Below are positions 1-8,893 of a stretch of 43,682 nt of DNA, piece by piece (within the stretch, counting starts at the first letter, position 1; every line of letters starts with the position of its first letter). The notes beneath the pieces are model-generated. The model made no database searches, was not told where the DNA came from, and saw only the letters and a list, made by a program, of their open reading frames with translations. The stretch is taken from assembly GCA_001179505.1 (NCBI GenBank), contig CDMY01000380.1, forward strand, positions 1 to 43,682. The letters run 5' to 3'. The translations under genes and the position numbers were made by a program. The DNA comes from Vitrella brassicaformis. Taxonomy: Eukaryota > Sar > Vitrellaceae.

Positions 1-300
1 GGTAAATGAAATCGGCCACAGCCGCGCCACGTCAGATGAAGCAAGCCTCCTGAGTAGCTTCTCTTCGAGTCGAATCTCTCCACACAGGGTGGCCACTCGA
101 TGGATGCTGCCAGCCTCACTCGACTGCTGGCGCAGCCGGCGTCTGCATTCAAGCCGCCTGAGACTGGGCGAGCAGTTACCAATTGAACGAAGAGCAGATT
201 CGGGCGTCCCGAATCATCTGCAGCCACTTGCTGAACCACTACAAAGACCTGAGGGACAACAAATCCATCGCGCCATTGCGCATGTGCCTGACCGGCGAGG
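1..300 (+). pseudogene. Pif1/Helitron-type helicase fragment (copy 1, truncated)
   Basis: The frame around 183-300 reads LNEEQIRASRIICSHLL and then APLRMCLTG, the region just before the Walker A motif of Pif1-like helicases of the kind carried by Helitrons. The DNA of about 1-300 matches, in reverse complement, the longer copy near 26455-26763, including the upstream block ending in GAAGCAAGCCTCC. Similarity stops at the CTGACCGG codons (Leu-Thr-Gly), where Walker A should begin, and the sequence runs into hairpin-type repeats. Several frame changes are needed to read the part upstream of 180. I see no ATPase core, so it is a dead fragment. The window starts inside it. Confidence 0.6.
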
Positions 301-327
301 GCGACCCCGGCAAATTCGCGGAATTGG

Positions 328-413
328 GCACTAGCTCAATTCGCGGAAACAAAACGCAAGAAGCCATAAAGATAAAGACGCAACTGGGCATTAGCCCAAT
401 TCGCGGAAGCCGC
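328..413. repeat. Terminal hairpin repeats of the helicase element (copy 1)
   Basis: Two imperfect palindromes of the form GGAATTGGGC..TAGC..AATTCGCGG lie at about 328-349 and 385-410, separated by an A-rich linker with AAAGACGCAA. In reverse complement the second matches the repeats at 25776-25822 and 27285-27330 (GAATTGGGCTAGAGCCC followed by TTTGCGTCTTT). The shared order, helicase then AAAGACGCAA then hairpin, marks this as the end of the element. Confidence 0.55.
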
Positions 414-478
414 GGACATCGGCCGCACCTCGTCGTGGGCAAAAATTAACGACCACCGGGCACCTCGCCGACAGCATC

Positions 479-2038
479 ATGGAGGAGGTCAACTCAAGCG
501 ACGTGGTCGGTGATCTGGTCATTGATGGCGAGACGGAGTATGATGACTTGCTCGTCGCCGCGAGAATCGCACAGGTAAGGAAGGAAGTTTGTGGGGAAAT
601 GCTTGTGTATCTGCGGATGGTCTTGAGTGCAGTCAGAGTCTCATCGTCTGCAGCAGACCGCAGCGCAGGGCACCTTGCAGAAACTGGCACACCTGCTCAG
701 GTTCGCGTGACAACATATGGCAGCGTGTACCCCCGCTTGGTCGTTTTGTCCTTCCAGTGATGTTCGCTGCGTCGACGATGACCGGGTTGAGGCGGCTCTT
801 TGTCGGCTCGACCAGTGCCCGATTGATGCTGATGATGACAGTCGCCTGAATCAACAAGACGCTACAGCTGTACCCCCTCCTCCCAAGCAGTCGAGTCTTC
901 CCGCTGATATGGATACTTGCGAATCGATCCACACTTTACGGTTGGGAAGGAGCTTGACGGTGGCGCTGCCGGAAACACGCAGGAGGGACAATGGTGGCGA
1001 CGGTGCGAGGAGCGTTGCGGCGTGGAAACGGCTGCGGGATGTTGTGCACGAGTTTGACTGGACGGTGAGGAAAAGTACTCCGTGCTTCTTCGCTCAGTCA
1101 TTTTGATCCTGCTTACTCGGTTGAAGGAGAATGAAGACGATAACAATGATCAAGATCAGCACCCTGCCCGTCGTGCTTCCAGCCATCTGCCGTTGCCTAG
1201 TGATCGATGTCGGATGCAGGAGGACTATGACATGGACATCACCAAAAAGCTGCAGCACATGGAGTCAACGATGGATGACTCGACACCATCAAGACATTGG
1301 CGCGGCAAACATCGATACGAGCCGGCGATTCGAACCAGCGAGCTCAGCTACCATCTCAGGCTGCAGACGGTCAAGTTTCCAATGCCTGTGACTGCACTGC
1401 CTCCCCCTCCGGCCGCCCAGAGCGATGTGGATAGATTGACTGGTGACTTGGCCGTGGCCAGTGCGTATGCCGGTATGCCACAGTCGTGCTACCGTGTTGT
1501 AATCATCGGCGAGATCCATGCTGTTGTCGACAACATGGTCATCGTTCGGGCCAACAAGGTGAGGGAGTACAATACACAAGTCATACGACACGAAATATCG
1601 TTATTGTTTGTGCTTAAAGGAGAGCCGTGCTTTGGATCTGGGGTCCTTCCTGTGTCTGGAAGATCAAACCATTCTCGGACCCGTACGCAGCAAATAGACG
1701 CACACTTGAGGCCGGATGTGGACTCTTAGTGCGTTGTGTGAGCAGGTGTCTGACGCGTTCGGTCCTGTGAATGCCCCATTTTATGTCATATTCGTGGAGG
1801 CACTCAACGAAAGAAGCACGAGAAAAAGACCAGCCGAGTCTTGGCCGACCGATGATGTCGAGGTCGCCCTTGCCAAGCTGCGAAAGGTACAACGTTTGTC
1901 GCGTGGCCGTCATATATGCAAATAAATTTGATCATGTCCCTCCTTTCATTCCAGGGTGCCGGTGTCGGGTGCCTGGAAGCTTATAGCTCGTACCTCCCTT
2001 CCTCGGGACCAGTTGACTCAAGCACAAGTGGTCAATAA
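479..2038 (+). CDS. NAF1: Naf1/Gar1-domain H/ACA snoRNP assembly factor
   Basis: The spliced model has seven exons: 479-574, 633-700, 758-1064, 1127-1558, 1620-1682, 1746-1886 and 1955-2038. All junctions are GT-AG and in phase, giving 396 aa. The Gar1/Naf1 core spans roughly residues 281-335: GEIHAVVDNMVIVRANK, then LGSFLCLEDQTILGPV, then FGPVNAPFYVIF. Long acidic and polar N-terminal segments (residues 1-270) resemble Naf1 more than the short, RGG-flanked Gar1. Naf1 loads the H/ACA core proteins on nascent snoRNA and telomerase-type RNAs in the nucleus and is later replaced by Gar1. The 68-base second exon is required, because joining exon 1 directly to 758 would create a stop. The helicase relic lies just upstream, and AP2-family homology starts right at the stop codon. 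Exons upstream of 479 cannot be excluded. Confidence 0.82.
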
Positions 2039-2982
2039 TGTGAATGCACAGACCCGTATATCAGCAGCGATAATGTAGTGTTTCTGTACACCCTATCGAC
2101 CCAATCTATCAACATGATGGGCAATCTCCCTCCTTCTCCCCCTCCCCCTCCCCCTCCTCTTCTTGCTCCCTTGCCGACAACGTGTGCACCATGGCCCGCC
2201 GATGAGCGATGGCCTCCTGCTTGGCCTTCTCGTCGCTGTCGGGGTGCCTCGCCCTCATCGATAGGAAACGACCTGCTCTTTCGCTGGCCGTTCTCCTGCC
2301 ATTGGGCCAGCCATCTGTTCTTGGTCTTGTCATAGTTGACGCCCGCGACGCCGCTCTGTCGCTCAGCCCCTCTGCACAGTCGCCCTCCCGCTACGCTCCA
2401 TCTCGGCACGGTGCCGCCCAGCCATCGCCTGACATGCACACACATACATACAGATGCATTCATGAGGCTGACAAGAGGGAGCATTCGATTATGTGGTTAC
2501 CTTGGCCTCGTCGAAGCCGTGCTACGCAGAAGTACTTGCGCTGCGGCTTGTGGTCCTCCTGCCATGTAGCCACCCAGGACTCCGACTCCTGGTGCCACCG
2601 AACACCGGTCACATCAGACTGGTGCTCTGCAGTACAATCACAGACAAACACAGGTTACCCGTTTCCGTCCATCTCTGTTGCTCACCTGCGTCCCCAACAA
2701 TGGTCTTCCTTCTCTTGTCGGTGGTCTCGCGGCGGCGGCCAGCGTTGCGGGCTCCCTTGCGGCCGAAGAATTATCGTGACAGTCAGAGAAGAAGCGCAGA
2801 TGATTTGTGTTTTTGTCGTTCTTGTCGACCCCATTGATGGTACAATCATTCAATCTGCCGAGATCCCTGCTTAGATCCCCCTGGGTTGGAAGCGGGGTGA
2901 TTACGGAGATAAATGGATCGCTGGAGAAATTTCCCGAGAACCCGCCACTCACAGGCACGCAATTGCAGGCACGTAGAGACAT
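2039..2982 (-). pseudogene. Decayed two-AP2-domain copy (family copy A)
   Basis: Read on the minus strand this has the same architecture as the intact copy at 5210-5706: an upstream exon (about 2690-2982), a first AP2 exon (about 2500-2630, VTGVRWHQESESWVATWQ), an intron with CATGTCAG at its end, and a second AP2 exon (about 2110-2414, SGVAGVNYDKTKNRWLAQWQ). The first AP2 exon lost five bases after Lys-Tyr-Phe, so the conserved GF(D/H)xAK end is out of frame. The linker to domain 2 and the last third of domain 2 (EKAKQEAIAHRRAM) are each in another frame. At least three frameshifts make it a pseudogene. The shared 3' flank of the family is present at 2039-2115. Confidence 0.65.
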
Positions 2983-3186
2983 GCCCGAAGATTCTTATAT
3001 GTAAAGTGATGTCTATTTATCCCCCTTCCTAATTCCGATTCTCACTTGCGCCAGTACAAAAGATTCCCAATCGGTGGCTCAGTGAGAGAATACATGGACT
3101 CTCATCCTTCGGAAGTTACCCGACAGACCCACAGACGCGTCAGTGTCCATCGGAAAACGGATCGTAAATAATATGAACTGTCCGCC

Positions 3187-4127
3187 ATGAATTTCTCCTC
3201 CGGGATGGCACAGGCAGTGCTCGTGCTTCTTCTGGTGTGGTTTGCTGGATTGTCCGCAGGGCGATTCATGCGCGCGTCAGAGCCTTTTCTGGAACTAGAA
3301 GCTGGCAAGAATGTGTCCCGCCACCTGCAAACCAGTTTCACCGCTTCACGGAAGGCGCTGACAAATTGCACCCAACCAGGTTTATTGACGACCAGAAACG
3401 AAACGAGTACGGAATGCCCGCGTTTTGTACAGGCCTTTTTGCGTTGACATTTGACGACGCACCAACCGACAACTTCGAGCGGATGTTGGATGTATTAAAA
3501 GAACATCACGTACCGGCGACATTGTTCGTCATCGGAGACAAGCTCCGTGACCCTGAATCAGTTGCGCTGCTGAAGCGCGCCGAAAAGGAGGGTAACAGAC
3601 CAAGGAAACCAACATACGATGAGTGCATTCATTTCTTCCTGCGTCATGGAAGGACATTTGATCGAGAACCACTCATGGGACCACCCCCATTTGAGCAAGT
3701 TGAGCGATGATGAGATCCGGCATGAAATCGAGCGGACCGAGCAAATTTTCCATGAGCAACTGGGACATGGGAGCCGGTTTATGCGAGCGCCATAGTAAGC
3801 TCACGACCTCTTGTTTTAGCCAAAAGTAAAAACTCTATATGTCCTTTCAGTGGGGACGTTGGCAATTTGATTCCAATAGCCGCTGAATACAAATTGACAG
3901 TTGTCGGCTGGTCCGCCTGCTTGGATGTGAAGCCAAAAAAAGGTCGTGTCACAGTGGAGTCTAGACTCTCTGAAGCTGAACGGACAACGCCATCGCAGAT
4001 TTGCTTGCTGCATGACTCATCCCCTCTGGTGAAGACGAAATCCATTGACGCACTCCCGGAAATCATCAAGCTTGTGAGTGGAAAAGGATATAAGTTTGTG
4101 ACACTCGCGGAATGTCTCAAAGGCTAA
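3187..4127 (+). CDS. Secreted NodB-type polysaccharide deacetylase (CE4)
   Basis: Four exons (3187-3379, 3433-3591, 3653-3794, 3851-4127) give 256 aa. The N-terminus is a hydrophobic signal peptide (about residues 1-25, VLVLLLVWFAGLSAG), so the enzyme should enter the secretory pathway. NodB motifs are in order: TFDDAP (residues 70-75, catalytic and metal-binding Asp), ENHSWDHPHL (122-131, metal-binding His pair), RAPYG (162-166), a diverged fourth motif around GWSACLDV, and LLHD (217-220). Such enzymes remove N- or O-acetyl groups from chitin, peptidoglycan or related glycans, usually using Zn or Co. The exact substrate cannot be told. Phase is kept at every junction. Met at 3187 is the first ATG; a second in-frame ATG at 3205 would shorten the signal peptide. 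The family is common in bacteria and fungi, so old transfer is possible, but four exons argue against a recent one. Confidence 0.9.
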
Positions 4128-4288
4128 GGTTCTTCATAAGACACAAGATGTTTTCTTTCTGATTGAATGAGACAATCGACGTTTTCTCGACGTTTTGAGT
4201 GACATTGAGCGAAGGAAAGTCAACGGGCTTCTGAGAGGCTCCTGTGATTCATTCACAGCGAGAAACCACTCAAAAAGTTGCTGGAAAA

Positions 4289-4343
4289 TAAGTGGGTCAG
4301 CTCTGTAGTACGTATAAGCGGGTCAGACGCGTAAGTGGGTCAG
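4289..4343 (+). repeat. Three direct copies of TAAGYGGGTCAG
   Basis: The 12-base word TAAGTGGGTCAG occurs at 4289-4300 and 4332-4343, and TAAGCGGGTCAG at 4315-4326, with unrelated spacers. It lies 160 bases downstream of the deacetylase stop. Function unknown. Confidence 0.6.
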
Positions 4344-5209
4344 CGATCGAACGGGATCATTGATGAAATTCACCACAACCACATCCAATTCGTCATTGTG
4401 CGTGGAAAACGTTTCGGCCCGTGATGACAACAATGATCACCGTAACGATGCGAAGGCGAGGCCCGAAGGGCCGAGCCGAGCAACGACTAGCCAGCGATTG
4501 ACTCAACTCCTCCGCTTCGGTCTGCGCTTCGCGCATCCCTCGCTCCACCATACATGAATCACTCAGATTGACTGACCTGCCTAGGCCACACCCCCTCCCC
4601 TTCGGATATGACTATATTTCATCATGTTTCCTCGACTGTCCAAGTATCTCCTGTCTCCTGACTCCAGATTGATTCTTTTGTCCAGTGTCATTGCATTCGA
4701 CTGTATATTCAACTCTTTCCATGTCCGTATTCTCAACAACGATTCCTGCCATCTACTCAGTCAGATCCATCTATCTCCCTCTTGCCAAGCCCCCAATCCA
4801 TCCATCCATCCATCCCTTCTCAACTATCTAACAAGCAACGTAATCCAAGCCCATCTTTGTCGGTTGTGTACTCTCGTGGGTCTCACACCTCCCTCTCCCT
4901 CTCTCTACTATCTACATCTGTGGCTGTCCTACTCTATCCCCCACCACTATATTTCGATCTTCAAGGGCTCTGGAACAACTTCTTCGTGTGGGCCATTCTG
5001 CGCTGCAGGTCGAGTGTTGTGAGCGGGCGCCCCCCGTCGCCGCCAAAGTACGACCGCCCCCCCCCACGACCTCTGCCGCCACGCCCGCCACCTCTGCCAC
5101 CTCTGCCGCCTCTGCCACCACCACCGCCACGCCCATCCTTGTCGTCCCAACTGCAAATGAGAGGGACAGAAAGGCGGCACCTGTTCTCATGTGTGTGGGT
5201 TTGCTGCAG
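4344..5209. other. Non-coding stretch with a GC-rich Pro/RGG tract
   Basis: 4344-4990 shows only short, low-complexity frames (runs of CATC and TCCC) and no convincing exon. 4991-5165 is strongly biased CCGCCN/GGCGGN sequence. On the plus strand it reads proline-rich or Ala/Thr-rich and could be the upstream exon of the AP2 gene. On the minus strand it reads an uninterrupted Gly-Arg-rich RGG tract, preceded by a good acceptor (CTCATTTGCAG) and followed by GRPLTTLDLQRRMAHTKKLF and a stop. I cannot decide the strand. Confidence 0.4.
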
Positions 5210-5706
5210 CACACCAGTCTGATGTGCCGGGTGTTTCCTGGCACGAGAATACCCAGGCCTGGGTGGCTTCATGGCACGAGGGCGGCAAGCCGAAGTTCGA
5301 GAACTTCTACGTTAGTGAGCACGGCTTCCACAAGGCCAAGGTAACCACTTAATCGGCTGAACTTCATGCTGTTATGTCAGCGTCATGTTGCACCTGTATG
5401 TATGTGTGTGTATGTCAGGTGTTGGCTGAGGAGCACCGTCTCGAGATGGAGCGTAGCGGGCGGGCGTCTGTGCGGAAGCCGGCTGAGCACCAGAGCGGCG
5501 TCAGGGGCGTCAACTACATGCAGAGAAACCATGCATGGCGGGCCGAATGGCAGGAGGCCGGCGAGAAGAAGGGCAAGACCTTCTCCGTCAAGGAGCTTGG
5601 CTTCGAGAAGGCCAAGCAGATGGCCATCGCACACCGGCGGGCCATGGAGTCAAGGCACTACACGTTTGTCGGCAAGGGTAGCAGCAGAGCAGCCCGCCGT
5701 AGATGA
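5210..5706 (+). CDS. Tandem AP2/ERF-type DNA-binding domain protein (family copy B, intact)
   Basis: Exon 5210-5340 follows an acceptor (TTTGCTGCAG) and encodes one AP2 domain: SDVPGVSWHENTQAWVASW, ending GFHKAK. The intron 5341-5418 is followed by exon 5419-5706 with a linker and a second AP2 domain (SGVRGVNYMQRNHAWRAEW, then GFEKAKQMAIAHRRAM), closing with a short basic tail and a stop. The join is in phase. AP2 domains are about 60-residue, three-strand-plus-helix DNA-binding folds found in plant ERF factors, apicomplexan regulators and some mobile HNH endonucleases; no nuclease motif is visible here. The true 5' exon is not certain. In the equivalent intron of copy A the donor is GTGAGC, whereas here the aligned bases read ATGAGA, so the start of this gene may be altered. 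This is the only copy of five in the window with both domains readable. Confidence 0.7.
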
Positions 5707-5875
5707 TAGTGAGCGTCCCAAGAGGAAGGGGGGAGGGGGAGAGTGAGTGAGTGTTCATAGTAGCCCATCATGTTGATAGATTGGCAGTAGCCCATCATGT
5801 TGATAGATTGGCTTGATAGGTTGTACAGAGACACTACATTATCGCTGTTGATATACTGGTCTGTGCATTCACATG
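5707..5875 (+). repeat. Shared 3' flank of the AP2 family
   Basis: After the stop, the segment from about 5763 to 5870 (CATGTTGATAGATTGG, then TACAGAGACACTACATTATC, then GATATACTGGTCTGTGCATT) recurs downstream of copy A (reverse complement of 2039-2115) and copy E (reverse complement of 43420-43510). The element duplicates a short piece of itself: CCCATCATGTTGATAGATTG occurs twice in a row (5763-5782 and 5790-5809). It is non-coding, so conservation at DNA level points to recent copying. Confidence 0.7.
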
Positions 5876-6545
5876 AGCGCATTGTACGACAGTGCACACA
5901 CTGACTACTGCACACACTGGATGCGTTTCTCAAGAATGCCGGTAGTCAGGAGACCACAAGTGCGGTGGGGCGTTTCCAAGGTGTTGCGTCACGGAAGAAT
6001 CCGATATCTACGAAATCCGTCTAAAGGAATGTCTCAAAGTCTGAAGGTTTCGAAGCAGTGTCTCTTCCTTCTACGCAAAAAAGAAAGGGTCCTTTTTCCG
6101 CAAGTCCGAATGAATGCCTTGTGTGTTCATGAGGACGCTCGAATGAATGAATGAATGAATGAATGAATGGGTTTTCCATGCGAGTTCTCGTTCGCCTACG
6201 GCAAAGTAAGACACACATCCACACGGAGAGAGAAAGTGAGAGAAGATCGTGGATTTCGCAACACCATTGTCCGGCCGTTTGAATTTGCTATGGTGTCTCA
6301 GACCGCGCCCAAGATCGCCAAGCAAGATGGCGCCCCCGATGGCTAAAAGAGGAAGGCCGACGAAGCGATCGGTGTCTGTGAGGTATTCCTGTGGTCAAAT
6401 TAGAAAGGCTAATCATCTATGTCTTGTTGTGTCTGTCGGGTGAGGCTGTGCGTGCTGCTGCCACTGGACAAAACGCAGAAGCAGCCCATGAAAGCAGCCC
6501 AGAACGCCTACTACTACAGACACAAACAGTAGCGAACGAGATGGG

Positions 6546-6580
<35 letters not shown>

Positions 6581-7690
6581 CAGAGAGAGACGTAGCAAAA
6601 GTGACACAACTGACTCTGCAATGACGAATTAAATTTCTGGGTGTCTCCTTTCATGCCTTGCCGATCACATAGATGCGCCTACGCAGGCGCCTATACTGAT
6701 TGTCTCCTCGCCTACATAGGCGCGCCTACCACCATCAGCGCGGAACAAGTGCAAACCCCGCCAGACACTCTATACAGAAAACACGCTGCCTCGTGTAGAA
6801 AAGCAGCCTGATGCCACTGACTACTCCCTGGTGCATGCTTGCGTTTCCTAGCCGATCGGCCGACGGACACACTGCTTCGACAAGCAATGGCAACACAACA
6901 CGTACCGACAGACACACTGGCGTCTATGAGCATATCCGTCTTCTCCTCTACTTCTCCTTCCCCTAGCCACATGTACCTCCATGGATATACCATCACGGAG
7001 GCAAGTGGCGTATATACACAAGAACAAGAGTCAATCACACGCATGCGCACAGGCACAGGCACAGGATAGACACACGTCGTGGACTACATACAGAGGGCGA
7101 CTGACAAGGACACTGGGCTGTGGGGAGGCCCACAGTGGCAAAGGGACAGACAGGCGAGATAGACAGGCAGGCGTGTGTGCAGACATGCGCGGCATCCATC
7201 CATCCATCCATGTGGCGTTTGTGCGCACCTGGCGGAAGAATAGACGTGCCTCTAAACAGCCATCACAATGCGTCCCACATAGACAGAATCACGATGCGAA
7301 CGGTCCGCTTCGCATTAAATGAGAAGAGGAAAGATATGCTCACTGCAGCCCGAATCAACCAGTGCTCTGAGTTTCACACATAGCACAGCAAAGCACTGGA
7401 CAACTGATGTAACCCCTCTTTAGTTGCGAGTCGATGGGAAGTGGACAGAGGCTGATCAGGCTTCACCAGATCTCCCTCCCCTGCGCACTGCTCTCTCCCA
7501 GACCAGCAGGGTCGTCTCAGCGCGTCGATCGTTCCCAAGCGATGGCGTCACCACATCATGCGAGGATTCTGAGACCTTGCAGCCATCCAACTGTATCTGG
7601 ACCTCTCTGTGCTGCCTCTCCTCAAAGAGCATGCACGTATGTGTGCTCCTCCTCTTCTCCCTGTACCGGTATGAGAGATCGCGTCTATGT
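5876..7690. other. Gene-poor stretch with microsatellites and short palindromes
   Basis: No frame here has splice support or recognisable protein character. It contains a GAAT microsatellite at about 6143-6167, an AG-rich run at about 6546-6590, an ATCC run near 7194-7212, and a palindrome cluster at 6673-6728. The latter includes GCGCCTACGCAGGCGC, CGCCTACATAGGCG and the perfect 12-mer TAGGCGCGCCTA. Confidence 0.5.
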
Positions 7691-8470
7691 CGTCAGCATT
7701 CCGCTGTTCGTCTCGTATGCACACACAACACCCAGTCCCTTGCTGTACTTGTTGTTCTCGCCCTTGTTGTTGTGATGACACGCGCCTTCTCCTTCCGCTC
7801 GACCTCATCGAGGTGGCTCTTGAGCAGCTCTGCAGTGCGCTTCATGCGATGGCTGCTTGGGAAGAGCGTGATGCCGTACAACTTCTTGTCGTGAGTCAGT
7901 CGCTTGCAGTCCCAGTGGAGGTGGCCGTTGAGGCAGTACTTGTAATGGATGGATTCACCGTTATCAGCCCCTGCGTCCTCGCCGACGTCCATTGGCGCCG
8001 CAGCAGCACCCACGCTCATTCTCGCGTCTTGTCTTTGCCCCGGCGATACCTCACTTCGACCTTGCACACCCTCCCCATGGCGGTCTCCAGAGTGACGTCG
8101 CGCTTGATGATCTTCTTGCTGATGGGCAGCTTGAACGCCGCCGGCACCACCTTGATGTAGGCGTGCTTGAGTGCTTTGGCCGTGAGCACCTCCTTCGCGC
8201 GTTGACCTTGCCGTTGTTGACTAGGGCCGATTTGGTGATGTCCCAGGTGATTGCCTCGATCCTCCCGTTGGGCTGAGAGCGTAGCGAAGACGGGTTGGAA
8301 TTTCGTCGTAGGTATCCTTCACGTTTGCCTCGTGTTGCTCCAGCACGTCACTTGGCGGAGCTGTCCTTGGAGCCACTTGACCGCTTGTGGCTCTGATTGC
8401 TCTTCCTCCTTGGCCTCCTTGTACTCGGCAGTGAGGGCTTGTCCTCCTGCTCGGTTAGTGGTTAGGGGTG
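7690..8470 (-). pseudogene. Frameshifted relic of an unidentified protein
   Basis: On the minus strand, coherent protein-like segments follow each other but change frame at several points. In order: AEYKEAKEEEQSEPQAVKWL (about 8420-8361), LEQHEANVKDTYDEIPTRL (about 8343-8287), NGRIEAITWDITKSALVNN (about 8269-8213), then AYIKVVPAAFKLPISKKIIK (about 8164-8105) and VCKVEVRYRRGKDK, and finally HYKYCLNGHLHWDCKRLTHD (about 7946-7887) running on to about 7700. Breaks sit near 8350, 8271, 8200 and 8030. None shows a clear donor/acceptor pair, so single-base decay is likelier than introns. I do not recognise the family. Confidence 0.45.
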
Positions 8471-8893
8471 TAACAAAACAAGGGGGAAAGCACTACACAA
8501 GCTCGCGGAAAGCACTACACAAGCTTCCGGCGCCGGGGGGGGACGGCTCTGCGGCGTGGGGGAGGCTCGGGGTGGCGCATCTCTGAGATCTACGACTTAG
8601 TCCAGCAAACGACTCGTATTCAGCGGACGGCCGTGGGTTTCGGTCTGGAGGCATCGTGAGTGTGTTCCTTGGGTTCCTCTGTGCATGTGGAGCGTGCGTG
8701 GGTGATTCCTGTTGCGTGTCGTTCGTTTGATTGTGCGTGACACTGGACCAGGCTCTCGGGCTTAGGACGTTTCGTGAAACCGCTCTCTCTTATACAAGCT
8801 CGCTGATAAAGCGCGAGGCGGGTTCGATCTCAGTCTGGTAAAAGCCGAATTCGTGGACAGCGGGTCTTTGTTTCGGCGTTCTTTCAGAGCACA
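8471..8893 (+). promoter_or_regulatory. EFTUD2 5' region with an 18-base direct repeat
   Basis: GGAAAGCACTACACAAGCT occurs twice in tandem, at about 8485-8503 and 8508-8526, followed by a GC-rich run. No frame with coding character fills this 420-base stretch upstream of the EFTUD2 ATG. It may hold the promoter and 5' UTR, but no TATA box or known motif is evident. Confidence 0.35.

Noticed and set aside
4624-5022. Ser/Leu-rich plus frame of 132 codons
   Set aside because: Derived from CATC/TCCC simple sequence; no motif or exon signals.
8790-8850. tRNA-like B box (GGTTCGATCTC) near 8820
   Set aside because: No A box at the right distance, no pairing acceptor or T stem; the match is an 11-base coincidence.
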